Translations under genes and position numbers: made by a program
DNA from: Verrucomicrobiaceae bacterium
Lineage (GTDB): Bacteria > Verrucomicrobiota > Verrucomicrobiae > Verrucomicrobiales > Akkermansiaceae
Reading direction: 5' to 3'
Length of the DNA: 11,217 nt
Assembly: GCA_947372405.1 (NCBI GenBank)
Contig: CANBTO010000113.1
Span: 1 to 11,217 of the forward strand
Notes under the pieces: model-generated
Told to the model about the DNA's origin: nothing
The model's database searches: none
The model's input: only the letters and a program-made list of their open reading frames with translations
Shown here: piece after piece, positions 1-6,816 of the stretch
How the letters are laid out: each line of letters begins with the position of its first letter
Position numbering within the stretch: the stretch's first letter is position 1

Positions 1-120
1 GCGCAGGATTTCCGCGAGCGCCGTATAAAGCGGGTCCGTCCGCAGCTTCGCAGCCACGTAGTTCCGGTTCCATCGGCCGGGGAACAACGCGGCGATGCGT
101 TTGAAATCCTCGTCCGTCAA
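1..120 (-). CDS. Probable SAM-dependent methyltransferase, N-terminal part (runs off the left edge)
   Basis: Forty codons read leftward from a TTG that overlaps the stop of the glycosyltransferase gene in a TTGA arrangement, which suggests translational coupling. The peptide begins LTDEDFKRIAALFPG, continues with RWNRNYVAAKLRTDPLY, and stays open to the window edge. A short RWxxxYVxxKLxxDPxY stretch ahead of the Rossmann fold is, from memory, typical of class I SAM-dependent methyltransferases found next to glycosyltransferases and acyltransferases in polyene or lipid clusters. The SAM-binding GxGxG motif itself would lie outside the window, so the family call is an inference from the N-terminus and the neighbours. 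The frame is also open upstream, inside the glycosyltransferase gene, but that stretch (WKPSPKPQPSGQ) offers no obvious ATG. The exact start is therefore uncertain. Confidence 0.5.
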   Translation of the reverse strand, partial: MTDEDFKRIAALFPGRWNRNYVAAKLRTDPLYTALAEILR

Positions 121-899
121 TTGCCCGGAGGGTTGAGGTTTCGGAGAGGGTTTCCACCGCGCGTCAGCATCAGCGGCAGGCGGATGAGAAACCCGAAAAA
201 CAGGCGGATGTGCATGCCCGTGAGCAGTGTGTTGTCCCGCAGGTAGCGGAACTGCGAGACGCCGCCTTCCTCCTTGCTCGGGTAGCGTACGGGCGTGGGC
301 AGGTTGAGGACCGGCACCCCGCGCCATGCCATCCGCACCGCCACTTCGGGATCGAAATCAAAGCGCCGGGCGAAACGCGTGGAGCGCATCACCGCTAACA
401 GCTCCGCCGCCGGATAGAGGCGCATGCCGAACAACGAATCGTTCACGCCCCAGAACAGCGTTTCGAGATTCACCCAGAAATTCGACACCTTGCGGCCATT
501 GACGCGCAGCGCCGGGGCGGACGCGTCGAAGACCGGCACGCCGAAAACCGCGGCCTGCGGATACTGCCGCGAAAGTTCGAGAAACGCCGGAATGCTTTTC
601 GCCGGATGTTGACCGTCCGCATCCATCGTCAGCGCATGGGTGAAGCCCGCGTTCACCGCTTCCTCCAGCGCGCGCATGACCGCCGAGCCCTTGCCCGCGT
701 TCGGTGAGAAACGCAGCACCCGGAAGCCGGGATGGCCCGAATTTTCGAACTCCCGCAGCAAGTCCGGTGAGCCGTCCGTGGAACCATCGATCACCACCCA
801 CACCGGAGTTTCCAGATCCAGTACGCCGGCCACGGTTTCCCGGAGGATGCGGCCGGTGTTGTAGCTCGGGATCAGGATGATGGGGCGCGGTTCAGCCAT
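117..899 (-). CDS. Family 2 glycosyltransferase (polyprenyl-phosphate-mannose-synthase-like fold)
   Basis: A 260-residue cytoplasmic or membrane-associated GT-A enzyme that should transfer a sugar from a nucleotide sugar to a lipid or other acceptor. It opens with the family's first strand, IILIPSYN (residues 7-14). The nucleotide-binding DGSTDGS is at 38-44, NAGKGSA at 67-73, and the metal-binding MDADGQH at 92-98. The C-terminal third (about 225-250) is hydrophobic with Arg residues and may contact the membrane. It lacks the two to four C-terminal transmembrane helices of GtrB/DPM3-like proteins, so it is a short soluble-type member. It lies 31 nt downstream of the acyltransferase and overlaps the methyltransferase start by 4 nt, so the three probably form one operon. 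The ATG is preceded by no convincing ribosome-binding site. The acceptor is unknown; the neighbours suggest a lipid or polyene product. Confidence 0.87.
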   Translation of the reverse strand: MAEPRPIILIPSYNTGRILRETVAGVLDLETPVWVVIDGSTDGSPDLLREFENSGHPGFRVLRFSPNAGKGSAVMRALEEAVNAGFTHALTMDADGQHPAKSIPAFLELSRQYPQAAVFGVPVFDASAPALRVNGRKVSNFWVNLETLFWGVNDSLFGMRLYPAAELLAVMRSTRFARRFDFDPEVAVRMAWRGVPVLNLPTPVRYPSKEEGGVSQFRYLRDNTLLTGMHIRLFFGFLIRLPLMLTRGGNPLRNLNPPGN

Positions 900-930
900 C
901 TGCCCGTGCTTGTAGGGTCCGGCATGCGGT

Positions 931-1719
931 CTAGCAAGCGTCCACCTGTCGCCGTAGTGGATCCGGCTTGCTCAGCTCCTGCTCGAACACTTCTTCCAGC
1001 CTGCGCGTGAACGATTGTGCGCTCTCCCCGGCCTCCGCCACCAGCGGCTCACCCACCTCGATGCGGATGTGGATCGGATAAACCGGCCGTTTCCACAGCG
1101 GCCAGCCCTTTTCAAGAAACCGGGTGTTGCTGCGGATGAACACCGGCCGCACCGGCACTCCGGCGCGCAGCGCGATGATCGCGCAGCCGCCCTTGAGCGG
1201 ATTGATCCAGCGCGCGTCCGGCCGCGTGCGTGTGCCCTCGGGAAACAACAGGAGCTGCCCGCCCTCCGAGAGCGATTTCGCCGCGTTGCGGATCATGCGC
1301 GTCGTGCCGTCGTTGGCAATGTATCCCGCCAACCTCGCGCCTCCGCCCAGCACCGGATTGAGCAGGATCGCCTTCTTCATCACGCACACCGCCCGCGGCA
1401 GACGCGCGATGATAAACACCACATCCCAGAGCGACAGATGGTTCGGCGCCACGATGAACGCATCTCCGGATTTTCCCAGTTGATCCAGCGCCGAAGTATC
1501 CGCCCGGACAAGTCTTGCCAACCGCAGATAAACCACAAACCAGCGGAACAAATGATGCAGGCAGTGCCGCCCCAGCCATTCACCTGTCCTCCGCGGCAGG
1601 ATCAGATGCAGCGGCCCGCCGATCAAGGTCAGCAAGCCGCCGAAAATCGCCCAGTAAAGCAAACCCAGCACGCTCGCCACGAAGTCCCACGGCAAACGCA
1701 GCAGGGACCGCAGAAACAT
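931..1719 (-). CDS. Lysophospholipid (1-acyl-glycerol-3-phosphate-like) acyltransferase
   Basis: A PlsC-family membrane acyltransferase, 262 residues from the chosen start, which transfers an acyl group to a lysolipid or related hydroxyl acceptor. A hydrophobic N-terminal segment (about residues 12-42) should anchor it in the inner membrane. The catalytic HX4D motif is NHLSLWD (H94, D99). The acceptor-binding FPEGTR is at 159-164, followed by the basic PLKGGCAIIALRAGVPVRPV region. The reading frame extends upstream to an ATG at 1971. That extension is low-complexity, looks non-coding, and would put 84 unrelated residues before the membrane anchor, so I chose the ATG at 1719, which has GGAG 3 nt ahead. 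It is first in an operon with the glycosyltransferase and methyltransferase. The family pattern (APNHLSLWDVVFI, YIANDG) resembles the acyltransferases of aryl-polyene-type clusters more than the housekeeping PlsC, but this is recall only. Confidence 0.87.
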   Translation of the reverse strand: MFLRSLLRLPWDFVASVLGLLYWAIFGGLLTLIGGPLHLILPRRTGEWLGRHCLHHLFRWFVVYLRLARLVRADTSALDQLGKSGDAFIVAPNHLSLWDVVFIIARLPRAVCVMKKAILLNPVLGGGARLAGYIANDGTTRMIRNAAKSLSEGGQLLLFPEGTRTRPDARWINPLKGGCAIIALRAGVPVRPVFIRSNTRFLEKGWPLWKRPVYPIHIRIEVGEPLVAEAGESAQSFTRRLEEVFEQELSKPDPLRRQVDAC

Positions 1720-1854
1720 CGGCTCCGCGGACTCAAGAGGCAGGGTGACGGGTTGTTCGCTCGGCACGCAAATCCAACCTAGGAAGAAATCCCGCGTCGG
1801 TCGATTTGATTTTTCCGCATGATCGTGCCTGCGGCGGACCAGCGGGTGGCCAGC

Positions 1855-1886
1855 CATCATGTTGGCTTGGCAGACCCACCATGATG
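1855..1886. repeat. Imperfect 11-bp inverted repeat (hairpin or operator)
   Basis: CATCATGTTGG (1855-1865) faces CCACCATGATG (1876-1886) across a 10-nt loop, with 10 of 11 positions complementary and one T/C mismatch. It lies 136 bp upstream of the acyltransferase start and about 220 bp upstream of ruvB. It has no U-tract on either side, so it does not look like an intrinsic terminator. A regulatory operator or a leader hairpin fits better, but neither is shown. Confidence 0.45.
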
Positions 1887-2096
1887 AAACGAGTCCGCGT
1901 TGAATACATCTTCCGTTCCCGATCTTGTTTTGCGTTTGGCTGAGCTGCTTGGTCTTTTGTTGTTCGTGCATGCCAGGGCAATCCTTCGATGACAGCGTTC
2001 CTGTTTCTCTTGCTGATCAGAAGCCGGGATTGGCGGGCTTCCACCTCCGGTGAAAATCCGCGCTTCTCACACGCCACCGTCTGGTTTCCAATGCCC

Positions 2097-2101
2097 GGGA
2101 G
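2097..2101 (+). promoter_or_regulatory. Ribosome-binding site deciding the ruvB start
   Basis: GGGAG sits 4 nt before the ATG at 2106. It is one of the few recognisable Shine-Dalgarno sequences in the window and supports this start. The in-frame ATG at 2091 and the longer frame from 1989 are less likely, because the family begins with an M-x-ENFY sequence. Confidence 0.6.
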
Positions 2102-2105
2102 CCCG

Positions 2106-3137
2106 ATGTCCGAAAATTTCTACCAGCAAACCACCACCGCGCCGGCCACGGCGTTCGATGTCTCGTTGCGCCCGCCCGCGTTTTCCGAGTTCATCGGCCA
2201 GGAGAAGGTGAAGGACCGCATCCTCCTCATGCTGGAGGCGGCCAAACAACGCGGCGACGTGCTGGACCACGTCCTGCTTTCCGGTCCGCCCGGATTGGGG
2301 AAAACCACGCTGGCCAACCTGATCGCCCGCGCCGCAGGGACGCAGTTGCACACGACTTCCGGCCCGCAGATCGAAAAGGCCGGGGACCTCGCCGGCATCC
2401 TCACCAACATCCAGAAGGGCGACATCCTGTTTATCGATGAAATCCACCGGTTGCACCCGGCCATCGAGGAATACCTCTATCCGGCGATGGAGGACTACCG
2501 CCTGGACATCATCATCGACTCCGGCCCGTCCGCGCGTTCGATCCAGATCAACCTGCCGCGTTTCACGCTGGTCGGTGCGACCACCCGTTCGGGCATGCTC
2601 ACCGCTCCGTTGCGCTCGCGATTCGGGCTGGTAAACCGGCTGGATTACTACACCCACGACGAACTCGCCCACATCATCGAACGCTCCGCCGGATTGTTGG
2701 ACGTGCCGATCGATCGTGCGGGCGCGCTGGAGGTGGCGTCGCGCTCGCGTGGCACGCCGCGCGTGGCCAACGCCCTGCTGCGCTGGGTGCGGGACTTCGC
2801 GCAGGTTCGTGGCAAGGGGCTCATCAGCGGCGAGATCGCCGACGCCGCGCTGGCGATGATCGAGATCGATTCACAGGGGCTCGATGAAATGGACAAGCGC
2901 TTGTTGGAAGTGCTGATCTACAAGTTCAACGGCGGCCCGGTCGGCCTGAACTCGCTTGCCGTCGCAGTGGGCGAAGACTCCGCCACCATCGAGGAGGTTC
3001 ACGAGCCTTTCCTCATCATGCAGGGTTACCTGATGCGGACTCCACGCGGCAGGACGGCCATGCCCGCAGCCTACGCGAAGATCGGTGCCCCACCTCCGCC
3101 ACCCGGAGCGGGCGATGCGCAGCCGGACTTGTTCTGA
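2106..3137 (+). CDS. ruvB: Holliday junction branch-migration helicase RuvB
   Basis: The AAA+ motor that forms a hexameric ring on DNA and, with RuvA and RuvC, drives branch migration and resolution of Holliday junctions in recombinational repair. The 343-residue length matches the family. Walker [10 protein letters not shown] is at 60-68 and Walker B with DEIH at 107-114. GATTRSG (sensor 1) is at 157-163, and the LRSRFG arginine-finger region at 169-174. The C-terminal winged-helix DNA-binding domain includes [10 protein letters not shown] at 307-316. The N-terminus MSENFY and the SLRPPxFxEFxGQ segment are typical. The tail after about 326 is Pro/Gly-rich and probably disordered. No ruvA or ruvC lies next to it. 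The Fur-family gene follows after 16 nt and is probably co-transcribed. No complete LexA-type box was seen upstream. Confidence 0.97.
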   Translation: MSENFYQQTTTAPATAFDVSLRPPAFSEFIGQEKVKDRILLMLEAAKQRGDVLDHVLLSGPPGLGKTTLANLIARAAGTQLHTTSGPQIEKAGDLAGILTNIQKGDILFIDEIHRLHPAIEEYLYPAMEDYRLDIIIDSGPSARSIQINLPRFTLVGATTRSGMLTAPLRSRFGLVNRLDYYTHDELAHIIERSAGLLDVPIDRAGALEVASRSRGTPRVANALLRWVRDFAQVRGKGLISGEIADAALAMIEIDSQGLDEMDKRLLEVLIYKFNGGPVGLNSLAVAVGEDSATIEEVHEPFLIMQGYLMRTPRGRTAMPAAYAKIGAPPPPPGAGDAQPDLF

Positions 3138-3153
3138 AATTTTTCGACCATCC

Positions 3154-3579
3154 ATGAATCCGTTAGTGAAGGAAACCATCGACCGCTGCCGAAAGGCCGG
3201 ACTGCGGCGGACCAAGGCGCTCGAGGAGTTGCTCGTCACACTGCTGGAAAACGAACGACCGATGACGCTGGCGGAACTCGTCGGTTCGAAGCGCCTCGCC
3301 GACCAATGTGACAAGGCCACGGTTTTCCGGCTGCTCCAGCGCCTCGCCGAACACGGTATCGTCAGGCGTCTCGGTTTGCACGAGCGCGCCGCCTACTTCA
3401 CCCTGCTGGTTCCCGGCCGCCACAGCGACTATCTCATCTGCACGAGCTGCGGCAGCATCGCCGCGATCCAGGCACCATGCCCGGTCCACCAGTTGGAGGA
3501 CGAAATCCGTGAGAAAACCGGGTTTCGCAACTTATATCACGAACTGGAGTTCTTCGGGGTGTGTCCGAAATGCGGCTGA
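3154..3579 (+). CDS. Fur-family transcriptional regulator with a reduced metal-binding motif
   Basis: A 141-residue metal-sensing repressor of the Fur superfamily. The N-terminal winged helix-turn-helix includes DKATVFRLLQRLAEHGIVRR (53-72), the equivalent of the usual recognition helix. The C-terminal dimerisation domain holds CTSC (97-100) and CPKC (137-140), the structural zinc pairs. The usual HHxH motif before the first CxxC reads RHSDYLIC here. Only H90 and D92 remain, while the later YHELEFFG histidine (H129) is kept. The frame extends upstream into ruvB, but the ATG at 3154 gives the family's normal N-terminus. It follows ruvB by 16 nt and ends 2 nt from the stop of the convergent LysR gene. 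The metal and the target genes cannot be told from sequence. A Zur- or PerR-like role, or loss of metal sensing, are all possible. Confidence 0.88.
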   Translation: MNPLVKETIDRCRKAGLRRTKALEELLVTLLENERPMTLAELVGSKRLADQCDKATVFRLLQRLAEHGIVRRLGLHERAAYFTLLVPGRHSDYLICTSCGSIAAIQAPCPVHQLEDEIREKTGFRNLYHELEFFGVCPKCG

Positions 3580-3581
3580 TC

Positions 3582-4484
3582 TTACGTATCCCCAAGGTCC
3601 GCAGCGCGCTCCGCTATCAGGGCGATAAGTCCCGCGAGTTCCGGGCTTGGCGCTGGTTTGGGCAGCACTAACAGAAGCTGCGTGGTGATGACCGGCGTGG
3701 TGAGGGGAATGATGACACAGCCGGAGTGGGGGAGTTTGGCCGCATGTCCCGGAATCAGGCCCACGCCTCCGCTGGTGGCCACGGTGGCGAGCATCATCGG
3801 TAATGAATCCAGCTCGGCGACGATTCTTGGTGTGAATCCCGCCTGCCCGCAGCATTGAGTTAGAAACTCGCGGCGTCCGGGATAAAACGCGTTGGAGAGC
3901 GAGACCCAGTCGTCGTTTTTCAAAGCGGCGAGTTTCACCGACTTCTTTGCTGCCAGCGGATGATCGACCGGCAGAACCACGGCCATGCGGTGTCGGGAGA
4001 TCCGTTTCACCGTGAACGCATCGCGTTCGTGGTCCTCGATGTTGCCGAGGATGGCCGCGTCCAGCTCGTGTTGGCGGAGCCGGTCGAGCTGGGCCCGCGG
4101 CGCGAGGTCGAAGAGGCTCACCTTGGAATTCGGGTGGCGTTGCTGGAACTCTCTAACTGCCGGGGCCACCAGGTCGTCGAGGAACGGACCGATGAACCCG
4201 AGCCTGAGCGTCCTCCGCACACCGCCGAACTGCTCGCGCACCTGCTGCACCCCGGATTCCGCGTCGCAGAGGAGCTGTCGGGCTTTCACGAGGAAGAAAC
4301 CGCCAGCCTCCGTTAGGTGGATGCGTTTGCGAACGCGGTCGAACAACATCACTCCGATTTCCTCCTCCAGCAGCGCGATCTGCCGGCTTAGCGCGGGCTG
4401 CGAGACATGCACACGTTCCGCCGCACGGGACATGCTCTTCTCCTCCGCGGCGGCGACGAAGTAACGAAGCTGGTGGAATTCCAT
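3582..4484 (-). CDS. LysR-family transcriptional regulator
   Basis: A 300-residue LysR-type regulator. The N-terminal winged helix-turn-helix starts MEFHQLRYFVAAAEEKSMSRAAERV and contains SQPALSRQIALLEEEIG, the standard recognition region (residues 1-60). The periplasmic-binding-protein-like effector domain fills about 88-295, with LRLGFIG at its start and the DAAILG and VGLIPG segments typical of the fold. The frame runs 15 codons further upstream to 4529, but the ATG at 4484 gives the classic family N-terminus. It is divergent from the pirin-DoxX-OYE-rhodanese/YceI operon with a 118-bp spacer holding a T-N11-A dyad. The usual LysR logic is that it represses itself and controls the divergent operon in response to a small molecule. 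The effector is unknown. It converges on the Fur-family gene with only 2 nt between stops. Confidence 0.95.
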   Translation of the reverse strand: MEFHQLRYFVAAAEEKSMSRAAERVHVSQPALSRQIALLEEEIGVMLFDRVRKRIHLTEAGGFFLVKARQLLCDAESGVQQVREQFGGVRRTLRLGFIGPFLDDLVAPAVREFQQRHPNSKVSLFDLAPRAQLDRLRQHELDAAILGNIEDHERDAFTVKRISRHRMAVVLPVDHPLAAKKSVKLAALKNDDWVSLSNAFYPGRREFLTQCCGQAGFTPRIVAELDSLPMMLATVATSGGVGLIPGHAAKLPHSGCVIIPLTTPVITTQLLLVLPKPAPSPELAGLIALIAERAADLGDT

Positions 4485-4493
4485 GCTGGAAGA

Positions 4494-4518
4494 TGTCACG
4501 ATTGGCTGTCCGCTGACA
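4494..4518. promoter_or_regulatory. Second, weaker dyad in the LysR/pirin spacer
   Basis: TGTCA (4494-4498) faces TGACA (4514-4518) across 15 nt. Its centre is 29 bp from the centre of the TTCAT-N11-ATGAA dyad. Because LysR proteins often contact a second activation site beside the main one, this could be that site. The arms are only 5 bp, so chance is a real alternative. Confidence 0.25.
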
Positions 4519-4524
4519 AGACAC

Positions 4525-4545
4525 TTCATAACCAGAACGCATGAA
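4525..4545. promoter_or_regulatory. Likely LysR operator (T-N11-A box)
   Basis: TTCAT (4525-4529) and ATGAA (4541-4545) form an exact inverted repeat separated by 11 nt, which is the classic LysR T-N11-A geometry. It lies in the 118-bp spacer, 40 nt from the LysR ATG and 57 nt from the pirin ATG, where a shared operator would be expected. Binding by this LysR protein is inferred from position and geometry only. Confidence 0.6.
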
Positions 4546-4602
4546 CTTCCAAAGCAAGTGGCATTAGACGCTTTCGCGGAAAGGTGGAATCATCCTCCCA
4601 TC

Positions 4603-5304
4603 ATGAAAACGAACATCCGCAGATCCTCTGAACGCGGTCACGCCGACCACGGTTGGTTGAACAGCCGGCACACCTTCAGTTTCGCCGATTACTACGATCC
4701 CTCGCAGATGGGTTTCCGCAGCCTGCGCGTGATCAACGAGGACCAAGTCGCGCCGGGTGCGGGTTTCCCCACGCACCCGCACCGGGACATGGAAATTTTC
4801 AGTTATGTCGTCGGAGGTGCGCTGGAACACAAGGACAGCATGGGGAACGGCCGCCAGCTCAAGCCCGGCCAGATCCAGCTCATGAGCGCCGGATCGGGTG
4901 TCGCCCACTCCGAGTTCAATCCCTCGCGCAGCGAGCCCGCCCATTTCCTCCAGATCTGGATCAAACCGCGCGCCCAGGGACTCAAGCCGTCCTATACCGA
5001 GTGGCATCCCTCGCCGGAAACCGAAGCCTCGGCCAAGGTACTCGTCATTTCGCCGGATGGCCGTGAGGATTCAGCCACCATCCATCAGGAAGCGGACATC
5101 TATCGGATCCGCCTCAAGGCCGGACAAGCCGTCACCCATGAGGTAAGAAACGGACGGGGCGTCTGGTTCCAGCTCATCTCTGGGTCCGCCGCAGCCAATG
5201 GCATATCAATCGCCGCGGGCGATGCCGCTAATACGGAAGACAGCGGCGTTTTCACCATCTCCGCAAACGAAGACATCGAGGGCATTCTTTTCGACCTGCA
5301 ATAA
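4603..5304 (+). CDS. Pirin-family bicupin protein (YhhW-like, possible quercetinase)
   Basis: A 233-residue cytoplasmic pirin with two cupin barrels. The N-terminal half carries the metal ligands: H58 and H60 in THPHRDMEIFSY, and H102 and E104 in GSGVAHSEF, matching the YhhW set. Family members bind Fe or another divalent metal, and some oxidise quercetin; the native substrate is generally unknown. The C-terminal cupin (about 145-233) has no such ligands, as usual. RSSERGHADHGWLNSRHTFSFADYY near the N-terminus is a strong family signature. The frame extends upstream into the regulatory spacer, but the ATG at 4603 gives the normal N-terminus. It is first in a four-gene operon divergent from LysR; DoxX follows after 33 nt. 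It likely acts in redox or electrophile stress with its neighbours. Confidence 0.94.
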   Translation: MKTNIRRSSERGHADHGWLNSRHTFSFADYYDPSQMGFRSLRVINEDQVAPGAGFPTHPHRDMEIFSYVVGGALEHKDSMGNGRQLKPGQIQLMSAGSGVAHSEFNPSRSEPAHFLQIWIKPRAQGLKPSYTEWHPSPETEASAKVLVISPDGREDSATIHQEADIYRIRLKAGQAVTHEVRNGRGVWFQLISGSAAANGISIAAGDAANTEDSGVFTISANEDIEGILFDLQ

Positions 5305-5337
5305 GACAACCAAACACAAACCAACCATACTCCAAAC

Positions 5338-5727
5338 ATGAAACACATCCCTAACATCGCCGGAGGCCTTCTCGGCCTGTTGTTCCTCGTCTTCGGACTG
5401 AACTTCTTCCTCCACTTCATTCCCATGCCGGATGATCCGTCGCCCGCGGATGCGCCGCACAAGCTCTTCATGGCGGCCACCTTCCCCACAGGATTCCTGA
5501 CGTTTGTCAAGGTGTGCGAGATCATGGGTGGTGTTCTGGTGGCCATTCCGAAGACTCGCAACTTAGGCCTGCTCGTGCTTGGCCCCATTATCATCAATAT
5601 CCTGGCCTTCCATGTTTTCCTGACCAAAGGCTCCGGCCTCACCTCTCCGCCTTTGGTAGTCATTTGTCTGCTCGCCGCCTTCCTGCTCTGGTCCGGCCGC
5701 AAGTCCTTCTCAGGTCTTCTCAACTAA
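5338..5727 (+). CDS. DoxX-like small integral membrane protein
   Basis: A 129-residue inner-membrane protein with about four hydrophobic segments: roughly 7-28, 55-70 (partly polar), 76-95 and 104-118. It opens IAGGLLGLLFLVFGLNFFLHF, followed by a short MPDDPSPADAP loop, then a second half containing KVCEIMGGVLVAIPKTRNLGLLVLGP. The DoxX-like fold is recognised by length, topology and the GLxFLVFGLNFF and EIxGGxLxxxP patterns. DoxX-family proteins are small redox-linked membrane proteins, often found near ene-reductases, pirins and thiol-stress genes, but their activity is poorly defined. It is second in the operon, 33 nt after pirin and 21 nt before the ene-reductase. The 33-nt gap is A/C-rich with no Shine-Dalgarno sequence. 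The family call is fairly sure; the function is unknown. Confidence 0.8.
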   Translation: MKHIPNIAGGLLGLLFLVFGLNFFLHFIPMPDDPSPADAPHKLFMAATFPTGFLTFVKVCEIMGGVLVAIPKTRNLGLLVLGPIIINILAFHVFLTKGSGLTSPPLVVICLLAAFLLWSGRKSFSGLLN

Positions 5728-5748
5728 ACACACACAAACACCGAAATC

Positions 5749-6816
5749 ATGTCCGATCTATTCACACCACTCGCTCTGGGTTCTCTCACGATACCTAACA
5801 GGATTCTGATGGCTCCGCTCACCCGTTGCCGCGCGAATGCCGACCACGTGCCCGGTCCGCTCATGGCCGAGTATTACTCGCAGCGTGCCAGTGCGGGCCT
5901 CATCATCGCAGAAGCCACCATGGCGATGGCAGGAAACTCCTCGTTCTGGATGGAACCCGGCATCTATTCCGATGCCCAGGTCGCCGGATGGAAACTTACC
6001 TCCGATGCCGTCCACGCCGCAGGTGGCCGCATCTTCCTCCAGATCTGGCACGGCGGCCGCGCCTGCCATCCGCTGCTCAACAACGGCGTGCAGCCCGTGG
6101 CCCCCAGTGCCATTCCGATCGTTGGTGACGAGGTCCACACGCCGGAAGGCAAGAAACCCTACGTCACGCCTCGCGAACTGCGTGACGACGAGATTCCCGG
6201 CATCATCGAAGGTTTCCGCAAGGCCGCGCAAAACGCCAAGGAAGCGGGATTCGACGGTGTCGAGGTGCACGGTGCGAACGGTTATCTGCTGGACCAGTTC
6301 CTGCGCGATGGATCCAACAAGCGCAGTGGTCCATACGGCGGTTCCATCGAAAACCGCGCGCGTATCATGCTGGAAGTCATCAAGGCCGTTTCCTCAGTCT
6401 GGGGTAGCGACCGCGTCGGTCTGCGCATCTCTCCGCTCAACAGTTACAACAGCATGATCGACAGCGATCCTATCGGCCTCGCGACATGGCTGGCGAAGCG
6501 GTTGAACGACTGCAAGCTCGCCTACCTCCACGTCATGCGCGGCGATTTCTTCCAGCAGCAAAGCGGGGATGTTCTTACTCCGATCCGCGAACTCTATCAG
6601 GGAGTGATTATCGGCAACATGGGCTATCAAGCTGACGAGGCGAACGCCGCGATCCAGGCTGGACAACTCGACGCCGTGGCCTTCGGCACCGGTTTCCTCG
6701 CCAACCCGGATCTGCCCGCACGCATCAAGGCCGGCGCTCCACTCACTGCACCGAACGCCGCCACCTTCTATTCACCCGGTCCCGAAGGATACACCGACTA
6801 CCCCTATCTATCATGA
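5749..6816 (+). CDS. Old Yellow Enzyme-family FMN ene-reductase (N-ethylmaleimide reductase-like)
   Basis: A 355-residue TIM-barrel flavoprotein that uses NAD(P)H to reduce activated C=C bonds, quinones, maleimides or nitro-esters. Diagnostic features are APLTR (T25, flavin tuning), IWHGGR at 99-104, and VEVHGANGYLLDQFL with the substrate-anchoring H174 and N177 and proton donor Y179. RSGPYGGSIENRARIMLEV at 192-210 and VGLRISP (R226) follow. The GNMGY and AFGTGFLANPDL segments near 289 and 311-322 form the FMN phosphate region. There Thr-Gly replaces the common Arg after FG, a variation also found in some relatives. Its length is standard. It lies 21 nt after the DoxX gene, and its stop overlaps the start of the next gene by 4 nt (ATGA), so the two are translationally coupled. 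It is probably a detoxification enzyme induced by LysR. Confidence 0.95.
   Translation: MSDLFTPLALGSLTIPNRILMAPLTRCRANADHVPGPLMAEYYSQRASAGLIIAEATMAMAGNSSFWMEPGIYSDAQVAGWKLTSDAVHAAGGRIFLQIWHGGRACHPLLNNGVQPVAPSAIPIVGDEVHTPEGKKPYVTPRELRDDEIPGIIEGFRKAAQNAKEAGFDGVEVHGANGYLLDQFLRDGSNKRSGPYGGSIENRARIMLEVIKAVSSVWGSDRVGLRISPLNSYNSMIDSDPIGLATWLAKRLNDCKLAYLHVMRGDFFQQQSGDVLTPIRELYQGVIIGNMGYQADEANAAIQAGQLDAVAFGTGFLANPDLPARIKAGAPLTAPNAATFYSPGPEGYTDYPYLS

Larger units (their letters stand above)
1720..2105. other. Divergent intergenic region between the acyltransferase and ruvB
   Basis: This 386-bp spacer separates two divergent transcription units and should hold both promoters. Reading frames cross it on both strands (upstream extensions of the acyltransferase and ruvB frames, and a 114-codon frame). 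None looks like protein: they are rich in Arg, Trp and Gln, and no family is recognisable. The one clear structure is the imperfect dyad at 1855-1886. A second weak palindrome, GCATGATCGTGC (10 of 12 positions symmetrical), is at 1817-1828. I could not pick a convincing promoter; promoter consensus sequences for this phylum are not well enough known to call one by eye. Confidence 0.6.

Noticed and set aside
1015..1782. 255-codon plus-strand frame over the acyltransferase
   Set aside because: Antisense shadow of a gene with intact HX4D and FPEGTR motifs; the translation is Arg/Gln/His-rich and resembles no protein family.
1720..1971. 84-codon upstream extension of the acyltransferase frame
   Set aside because: It reads as low-quality sequence with no family match, crosses the intergenic dyad, and would displace the membrane anchor that normally begins these proteins; the ATG at 1719 fits better.
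1754..1974. Possible LexA (SOS) boxes upstream of ruvB
   Set aside because: TGTTC half-sites occur at 1754-1758 and 1961-1965, but in neither case does GAACA follow after 4 nt, the form I recall for Verrucomicrobia LexA. No full palindrome is present.
1989..2105. 39-codon upstream extension of the ruvB frame
   Set aside because: RuvB proteins begin with the MSENFY-type sequence at 2106, which also has a GGGAG ribosome site.
2067..2672. 201-codon minus-strand frame over ruvB
   Set aside because: Antisense shadow of a clearly real ruvB; its composition is dominated by Arg, Gly and Val with no recognisable domain.
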